From an uncultured Clostridia bacterium (lineage in GTDB: Bacteria > Bacillota > Clostridia > TANB77 > CAG-508), in the NCBI GenBank assembly GCA_944390295.1, contig CALXPV010000008.1, forward strand, positions 1-38,103: a stretch of 38,103 bases of DNA, in the 5' to 3' direction. Positions 33,012 through 38,103 of this stretch are shown here, piece by piece. The notes beneath the pieces were generated by a model. It was not told the DNA's origin, ran no database searches, and worked only from the letters and a program-made list of their open reading frames with translations. Positions within the stretch are counted from its first letter, which is position 1, and every line of letters begins with the position of its first letter. The translations under genes were made by a program, and so were the position numbers.

Positions 33012-33875
33012 TTATATATTTTTTAATTTTTTAGCAATACTTAGTCCACTTTTTGTGCCTTCATAAACTGCTTTACTTATTTGTAGCAATCCACCTGTGC
33101 AGTCGCCTGCAGCATATATTCCTGGTATGTTTGTTTGCATATTTTCATCAACTTTTATATTATTATTTTCTAAAAATATGCCTAGTTTCTTTGCGAAATC
33201 TATACTACTTGCAGTCCCTTCAGCAACAAATATTCCATCTATTTCATATTCAGTATTATCATTCAATACAATCTTGCTCGCTTTTTCTTTTCCTCTTATT
33301 GAATCAATTTTTCCTTCAACAAAATTAGTTATTTCTATACTTCTATTTTGTGGTAACTCTCTTCCATTAGTAAATATTGTTACATCTTCAGAAACATTTT
33401 TTAAAATTTTTGCTTCATGTATTGCATATTCACCATTTCCGATTACTGCAATTTTTTTATTTCTATAGAAAAAGCCATCACATATTGCACAATAACTTAC
33501 TCCTCTTCCTTCAAATTCTTTTATCCCCTCTATTTTTGCAGAATTTCTACTTTTCCCTGTAGCAAGCAAAACAGTTTTTGATTCATATTCACTGTTCACT
33601 GTTTTAACTATAAATTTATCATTATCCCATATAATATCTATTACTTCATCATTTTTTACTTTTATATTTTGATTTTTTGCTTGCTGTATTCCTTTTTCAA
33701 AAAGTTCTTCTCCTGTAATTGGTTTTTCAAATCCATAATAGTTTTCTATTACATGTGCCTTATTTAGTGCTGTCTCATTTTTTCCTATTACAAGCACTTT
33801 TAAATTTGATCTACTTATATATATTGCACTACTTATTCCGGCTGGCCCTTTTCCTATAATAATACTATCATACAT
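33012..33875 (-). CDS. trxB: TrxB-like flavoprotein thioredoxin reductase lacking the NADPH motif
   Basis: A 287-aa flavoprotein. The FAD site GKGPAG lies at 8-13, the redox centre CAIC at 129-132 is followed by DGFF, and GIYAAGDCTGG near the C terminus contacts FAD. It should pass electrons to thioredoxin, encoded next. In NADPH-dependent enzymes the second nucleotide site reads GGGDSA followed by HRRxxxR. Here it is GNGEYA (146-151), and the HRR region reads TIFTNGREL (166-174), so the NADPH 2'-phosphate ligands are missing. That matches ferredoxin- or other non-NADPH-dependent relatives in Clostridia. It is somewhat shorter than usual TrxB (about 305-315 aa). GGAGGAT precedes the ATG. Confidence 0.85.
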   Translation of the reverse strand: MYDSIIIGKGPAGISSAIYISRSNLKVLVIGKNETALNKAHVIENYYGFEKPITGEELFEKGIQQAKNQNIKVKNDEVIDIIWDNDKFIVKTVNSEYESKTVLLATGKSRNSAKIEGIKEFEGRGVSYCAICDGFFYRNKKIAVIGNGEYAIHEAKILKNVSEDVTIFTNGRELPQNRSIEITNFVEGKIDSIRGKEKASKIVLNDNTEYEIDGIFVAEGTASSIDFAKKLGIFLENNNIKVDENMQTNIPGIYAAGDCTGGLLQISKAVYEGTKSGLSIAKKLKNI

Positions 33876-33915
33876 ATTTAATCCTCCATATTATAAAATG
33901 GATTTATTATATAAA

Positions 33916-35262
33916 TTAATTCATATTAGCTAATGTTCCCATTGGATCCCAAGGTTCTAATTCCATATAATATTTTCCTTCATTATATGCTTCTAGTTCT
34001 TCTGGTTTTAGATGTTTTTTATTAACTACTACTTGATATACATATGAATCAAACCAATCATCTGTAAGTACAAATATTCCGTTATCTCCTAATTCAGACC
34101 CCCAAGAATTTTCAACTTTCCAACGATTTCCTTTCCAATTCTCATCTAAATTAACTCCTAAGAACATCATAGCATGTGTCATACAGCTTTCTCTATATTC
34201 TAGTTTTGTTGCTTTATCCATTTTATCTTCAAAATTTATAACATCTTGAATATTATAAATTTTGCGTGACATTATTCCTAATTTTCTTGAAGATTCTTGA
34301 CCTACATCACTTCCAAAAAATACAGGTTCTCCATCTGTTAATTGTGCTATTGCCATTTCTTTTAATCTTTCTACTGGTAAATTTAAATATGTTATTTTAT
34401 TACCCTCTGCAACATTTCCTATATATTTTACTGTATATTTCTTTAAAAATGGTCTATTTTCATTTGGTGCATTTATAATACTAATATAATCATCCAAATT
34501 TAATTCTTTTACATATTTATTGTAAAACTCCATAGGTGTTAAATCTTCATCTCTATAAAATTCATCTTTTTTATTTGTATATTCAAAATCGAATTTAACT
34601 GGTGGTTTTCCAAAAGCTGTACATAAAATTCCATATATTTTTTCCATCATGTCTAATTTTTGTGTTTCTAATTCTTCTAAAGTATTTCCTTTTCTGTAAT
34701 TTGTTCTTAATATATATGCATAATTTCTTAAAAGTCTTTTTATAATTTTATTTAATTCTGCTGTGTTTGAAGAATTATATGTTTCTGGCATTGCACTTTT
34801 TGGAACCATTCCATATTTTCTTATAATATTTAGGAACATATCCCATTGCCCACCATCATTTATTGGATTATCTAAAAAGAAAGTAACATGTCTATCTGTT
34901 GTTACTCTATCTATAGTATCAATAATACTATTTAAGAAATAATTACATTTTTCTAATTTATCATAAAATGCAATATAGTTTTGAGATAATTCGATATTTT
35001 CTATATTTAATTTTTTTATTAGAAAATATCTAATAAAATTTGTAGAAGCAAAAATCCAGCATCTACCACTGCGCTCTTGATTAGTTATTTTACCTTGTTT
35101 TAAATTTACAGAAAATTCATATCTTGTATTTCTTATTTCTTCATAGTTTTCAGAAGACCATAAAAATCCATTTTTTGTAACAGCATTTGTAATTACTTTA
35201 TTTTCTGTAACATTAAAAGATCTTTCGTATTTTTTTAATTTTTCTTTAGAAATATTTTTCAT
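33916..35262 (-). CDS. pepC: Aminopeptidase C (bleomycin hydrolase family, C1B)
   Basis: A 448-aa cytosolic papain-fold aminopeptidase that trims N-terminal residues from peptides as a homohexamer. Catalytic Cys68 lies in SGRCWIFAS, His363 in SCMTHAMMFLGV and Asn385 in WKVENSWG. The C-terminal stretch ELEPWDPMGTLA is the family's conserved end, which reaches into the active site and sets aminopeptidase specificity. Length is typical. AAGGAGAG precedes the ATG. The trxB-like gene follows after 40 bases and may be partly co-transcribed. Upstream lies a run of hairpins separating it from lysC. Confidence 0.95.
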   Translation of the reverse strand: MKNISKEKLKKYERSFNVTENKVITNAVTKNGFLWSSENYEEIRNTRYEFSVNLKQGKITNQERSGRCWIFASTNFIRYFLIKKLNIENIELSQNYIAFYDKLEKCNYFLNSIIDTIDRVTTDRHVTFFLDNPINDGGQWDMFLNIIRKYGMVPKSAMPETYNSSNTAELNKIIKRLLRNYAYILRTNYRKGNTLEELETQKLDMMEKIYGILCTAFGKPPVKFDFEYTNKKDEFYRDEDLTPMEFYNKYVKELNLDDYISIINAPNENRPFLKKYTVKYIGNVAEGNKITYLNLPVERLKEMAIAQLTDGEPVFFGSDVGQESSRKLGIMSRKIYNIQDVINFEDKMDKATKLEYRESCMTHAMMFLGVNLDENWKGNRWKVENSWGSELGDNGIFVLTDDWFDSYVYQVVVNKKHLKPEELEAYNEGKYYMELEPWDPMGTLANMN

Positions 35263-35292
35263 ATGTATACTCTCCTTATCTATATATTACAC

Positions 35293-35395
35293 AATAATCG
35301 CCATATAGGCGATTATTATGTCTATATAGTATGAAAGTTCGAAGAACTTTCATACTATATAAATAAATTCCACACAAAATTGCTATACAATTTTG
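35293..35395. repeat. Cluster of three perfect hairpins upstream of pepC
   Basis: Three perfect inverted repeats lie in tandem: AATAATCGCC-ATATA-GGCGATTATT (35293-35317), an 18-bp stem TATATAGTATGAAAGTTC with a GAA loop (35323-35361), and CAAAATTG-CTATA-CAATTTTG (35375-35395) followed by GCGAACGAAC. None has a clear T tract. No gene lies in this 183-bp interval. Confidence 0.65.
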
Positions 35396-35429
35396 GCGAA
35401 CGAACAAAGACGGTGCATATAAGTTATTT

Positions 35430-35456
35430 AAAATGGCATGGGACTTTAGTCATGCC
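35430..35456 (-). terminator. Terminator overlapping the end of lysC
   Basis: GGCATG...CATGCC with additional ACT/AGT pairing includes the last codons and stop of lysC. On the minus strand it is followed by ATTTTAAAT. Confidence 0.6.
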
Positions 35457-36642
35457 CCTTTTGTTCTCTAATTAATTCATTATGCAATTGTTCTAGTATA
35501 TTATCACCTAGTTTATCTTTAAAAATAATTCTTATTTTAGATTCGTTTGTTTGTATATTTAAAATCTCTAATGCATTAGTATCCAATATTTTCATTGTTC
35601 TAGTAATTATATCAGAATTATTCATTATTCCATATCCTATTATAGAAACCTTACTAATATTTTTATATGAACAATCTAATTTTGGATATTCAGTTGTTAT
35701 TACATTTTCAAATTTATTAAATTCTGAAGCTTTTATTGTAAATTGAATTTCCAAACTTGAAGTACTTTTATTTATTAAATTATTTACAAAAATATTATTA
35801 TCCAATAATTTTCTATATATACGATTTATCATTCTTGGAGTATATACTTCTTGTTTTGCAGTTACTAATATAATATCATCATTTTTTACAATGCTTTTTA
35901 CCTTAGTATCTTCAATCTTATCATTGATTACACTTCCTGGTCTGTTATTAAAAGTTGATTTTGTAACAATAGGAATATTAAATCTTTTTCCTATTTCTAC
36001 ACATCTATTATGCAAAACCTTTGCTCCTTCATTTGATATGTCTTGCATTTCTTCGTATGATAATTCTGATATTTTTTTAGCATCTTGTATTTTATTAGGA
36101 TCTGTAGAATACACTCCATCAACATCTGAAAATATATAACATTTGTCTGCATTTAATGCCGCTGCAACAGCAACCGCAGTAGTGTCTGAACCACCTCTAC
36201 CAAATGTTGTTATATCATCTTTTTCATTTATTCCTTGAAATCCTGCAATAATAACAATTTTTCTATCTGCCAATTCTTTTTCTATTCTTGATGTATCTAT
36301 ATTTTCTACAATTGCAGATTGATTTGGTCCACTTGTATATATTCCAGCTTGCCATCCTGTAAGTGAAATTGCTGGATATCCTAATCTATTAAGTAATATA
36401 CTTAATTTTGCCATTGAAATTTGTTCTCCAGAACTAAGTAGAGTATCTAATTCTCTTTCATTTGGTACATTACTTAATTCATGTGCTTCTTTTAATAAAG
36501 CATCTGTTGTTTTTCCCTGTGCAGATACAACAACTACTACATTGTTTTCTTTGTAAAATTCTTTAATTTTATCAGCTACAATATTTAATTTTATATTGTC
36601 TGATACTGAACTCCCTCCAAATTTTAATACTATTGTGTCCAT
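35446..36642 (-). CDS. lysC: Aspartate kinase
   Basis: A 398-aa monofunctional aspartokinase catalysing the first step towards lysine, threonine, methionine and diaminopimelate. The kinase domain opens with VLKFGGSSV at 5-13, and contains SGEQISM, GFQGINEKDDITTFGRGGSD near 155-175 and YIFSDVDGVYSTDP. Two ACT domains occupy about residues 265-398 (TPRMINRIYRKLL, VSIIGYGIM) and normally bind lysine or threonine for feedback inhibition. The ATG at 36642 has AGAGGTG upstream. The leader is only about 100 bases and shows no lysine riboswitch, so control is probably allosteric. Confidence 0.94.
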   Translation of the reverse strand: MDTIVLKFGGSSVSDNIKLNIVADKIKEFYKENNVVVVVSAQGKTTDALLKEAHELSNVPNERELDTLLSSGEQISMAKLSILLNRLGYPAISLTGWQAGIYTSGPNQSAIVENIDTSRIEKELADRKIVIIAGFQGINEKDDITTFGRGGSDTTAVAVAAALNADKCYIFSDVDGVYSTDPNKIQDAKKISELSYEEMQDISNEGAKVLHNRCVEIGKRFNIPIVTKSTFNNRPGSVINDKIEDTKVKSIVKNDDIILVTAKQEVYTPRMINRIYRKLLDNNIFVNNLINKSTSSLEIQFTIKASEFNKFENVITTEYPKLDCSYKNISKVSIIGYGIMNNSDIITRTMKILDTNALEILNIQTNESKIRIIFKDKLGDNILEQLHNELIREQKGHD

Positions 36643-36710
36643 ATTGGCACACCTCTTTATAATAATGTAAGAAATCTATTTAATTAAATACTATCTCTTT
36701 ATAATATATG

Positions 36711-36754
36711 AAAATAATTGTAATTTAGCAACTTAGTAAGATTACAATTATTTT
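36711..36754 (-). terminator. Terminator of prfB
   Basis: AAAATAATTGTAAT / ATTACAATTATTTT, a 14-bp perfect stem with a 16-nt loop, lies directly after the prfB stop (36748) and ends in T residues on the minus strand. Confidence 0.75.
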
Positions 36755-37852
36755 GTATTATACTGTTTCAAATATTCTTCCATAAAATCATCTAAGTCTC
36801 CATCCATTACAGCATTAACATTTCCTACTTCATAGTTTGTTCTATGGTCTTTCACTAATGTGTATGGACAAAATACATATGATCTTATTTGGCTTCCCCA
36901 TGCAATTTCTTTTTGTTCACCTTTTAAATCTGAAATCTTTTCTTGTCTTTCTTTTTCTTTCATGTCAAATAATTTAGATTTAAGCATTTTCATTGCAGTT
37001 TCTCTGTTTTGAATTTGTGAACGTTCAGATTGACATGCTACAACAGTATTTGTTGGAATATGTGTTATTCTTACAGCAGAAGAAGTTTTATTAATATGTT
37101 GCCCTCCTGCTCCAGAAGCTCTATATGTATCAATTCTTAAGTCATCTGGATTTATATCTATTTCTATATTGTCATCAATTTCTGGTAAAACTTCTATAGA
37201 AGCAAAAGATGTATGTCTTCTTCCTCCACTATCAAATGGTGAAATTCTAACTAATCTGTGTACTCCCATTTCTCCTTTAAGATATCCATATGCATAATCT
37301 CCTGATACTAAAAAAGTAACACTTTTTATTCCGGCTTCATCACCTTCTAAATAGTCTAATTCTTTAACTTGAAAATTATGTTTTTCAGCCCATCTAGTAT
37401 ACATTCTATAAAGCATTTCTACCCAGTCTTGTGATTCTGTTCCTCCCGCTCCTGGATGCATAGAAATTATTGCATTATTTGCATCATATTTTCCTGATAA
37501 TAATGTTTCTATTTCTAAATCTTTAATATTTTGCTCTAATATTTTTGTATCTTTTAGCAATTCTTTTATAAGTTCATCATCAGGTTCTGCTTCTAAAAGA
37601 TTATTCATATCTATCAAATTATTTAATGAATTTTCTATTTTATTATATTTTGTTATCTTATTTTTTAGAAGTTTAATTTCTTGCAAAATACTAGAATTAT
37701 TACCTGAAGACCAAAAATCTTCTTTTAATGTTTCTTTTTCTAAATTTACTAATTTATCTTTTAATTTTTCAATGTCAAAGAGACTCACTTATTTCTGTTA
37801 TTTTTTTATTCAATACTTGAAGTTGCTTTTGATTTTCTTCTAATTCTAACAT
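36748..37852 (-). CDS. prfB: Peptide chain release factor 2, programmed +1 frameshift
   Basis: RF2 reads UAA and UGA stop codons. The 367-aa protein is encoded in two frames: codons 1-25 from the ATG at 37852, then an in-frame TGA as codon 26 inside CTTTGAC (37774-37780). After the ribosome slips +1, reading continues with GAC to the stop at 36748. The GGQ motif (SGAGGQHIN) and the SPF stop-recognition tripeptide (VRISPFDSGG) are present. The ATG at 37852 is preferred over the ATG at 37855, because GGAG is then 7 nt away. A start inside the second frame (GTG at 37788) would remove the first 25 residues and is not real. It has its own promoter and terminator. Confidence 0.95.
37774..37789 (-). 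promoter_or_regulatory. prfB programmed frameshift site
   Basis: On the minus strand AGTGAG-TCT-CTT-TGA-C. The slippery CTTTGAC is canonical, and TGA falls at codon 26, as in Escherichia coli. The internal Shine-Dalgarno-like element is at the standard distance but degenerate (AGTGAG, not AGGGGG). Confidence 0.9.
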
Positions 37853-37879
37853 CATATCACTCCAATCTATACGTTTGTA

Positions 37880-37908
37880 ATATTAACATACTTGCATATT
37901 TTTTTCAA
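37880..37908 (-). promoter_or_regulatory. Promoter of prfB
   Basis: On the minus strand TTGAAA, 17 nt, then TAATAT with a TGT extension, 27 nt before the start at 37852. Confidence 0.65.
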
Positions 37909-37965
37909 GAGGGGTTTTGTGAAGTACAAAGTTACAACTCATACTAATTTTGTCTTTCCGTTTGT

Positions 37966-38018
37966 AGAAAAGTAAAAGGACACTTTTTTCTTTCGAAAGA
38001 GTGCCCCTTTACTTTTCT
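37966..38018 (-). terminator. Long terminator hairpin after upp
   Basis: AGAAAAGTAAAAGG and CCTTTACTTTTCT arms with inner CACT/AGTG and CTTTCGAAAG pairing form a long stem nine bases beyond the upp stop. T-rich bases follow on the minus strand. Confidence 0.75.
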
Positions 38019-38026
38019 ATTCATTA

Positions 38027-38103
38027 CTATTTTGTTCCAAAAATTCTATCTCCCGCATCTCCTAATCCAGGAACTATATATCCTTTTTCATTTAGTTTTT
38101 CGT
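38027..38103 (-). CDS. upp: Uracil phosphoribosyltransferase, C-terminal end (cut by window edge)
   Basis: The last 25 residues are visible and end in VPGLGDAGDRIFGTK and a TAG stop. PGLGDAGDR(I/L)FGT is the invariant uracil-binding C terminus of UPRT, which salvages uracil with PRPP to give UMP. The rest of the gene lies outside the window. Confidence 0.93.
   Translation of the reverse strand, partial: EKLNEKGYIVPGLGDAGDRIFGTK

Noticed and set aside
36643-36747. Lysine riboswitch upstream of lysC
   Set aside because: The leader is about 100 bases and lacks the multi-helix L-box architecture; the only strong hairpin is the prfB terminator.

Overview
The window is very AT-rich (by eye roughly 25-30 % GC) and uses the standard code, with TGA acting as a stop (for example at 32134). 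Purine-rich AGGAGG ribosome sites, sigma-A type promoters with 17-nt spacers, SipW-type signal peptidases, TasA-like surface subunits, a LexA box of the Firmicute type and the housekeeping set (prfB, lysC, pepC, trxB, trxA, mnmA, a class A PBP) point to a low-GC Bacillota, most likely an uncultured gut-type Clostridia. No tRNA, rRNA, CRISPR array, insertion sequence or integrase was found. No gene-free stretch exceeds 300 bases; the longest is about 250 bases (11705-11958) and holds two terminator hairpins and a promoter.

Layout. 1-946 (minus): a secreted ricin-lectin-like protein (cut by the window edge) behind a zinc phospholipase C-like protein. 1114-11704 (minus): an apparent operon of a 35-aa microprotein, a 512-aa cytosolic helical protein, a 2773-aa surface protein with about thirty YGGGN-type solenoid rungs, and its own SipW-like peptidase. 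11959-14489: three individually transcribed TasA/camelysin-like surface proteins, one of which has the best promoter of the region. 14588-22926 (minus): a tight nine-gene operon. In transcription order it encodes a catalytically dead SipW paralogue, a TasA-like subunit, an active SipW, two more TasA-like subunits, an unknown cytosolic protein, a membrane-anchored McrB-like AAA+ ATPase, a DUF2357 (McrC N-terminal-like) protein without a visible nuclease domain, and a SipW peptidase fused to a TasA-like domain. 23089-23934 (plus): a divergent helical protein.

23991-28456 (minus) is cell-wall territory: a LysM protein behind a LexA-box promoter, a GH73-like glucosaminidase, and a class A PBP preceded by a GNAT acetyltransferase. 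28606-29073 is a lone gene of clearly higher GC with its own promoter and terminator, probably acquired. 29145-38103 is mainly housekeeping: mnmA, a two-gene unit of unknown function on the plus strand, trxA, a TrxB-like flavoprotein lacking the usual NADPH motif, pepC, lysC, prfB with its programmed frameshift, and the end of upp.

The candidate undescribed system is the 1.1-23 kb surface block. It couples several paralogous SipW peptidases, five or more TasA-like subunits and a giant beta-solenoid adhesin to cytoplasmic McrB/DUF2357-type machinery normally associated with DNA restriction. The reading offered here is a fibre or matrix assembly locus in which an AAA+ motor at the inner face of the membrane controls export, processing or assembly. 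The gene content is seen; the mechanism is inference.
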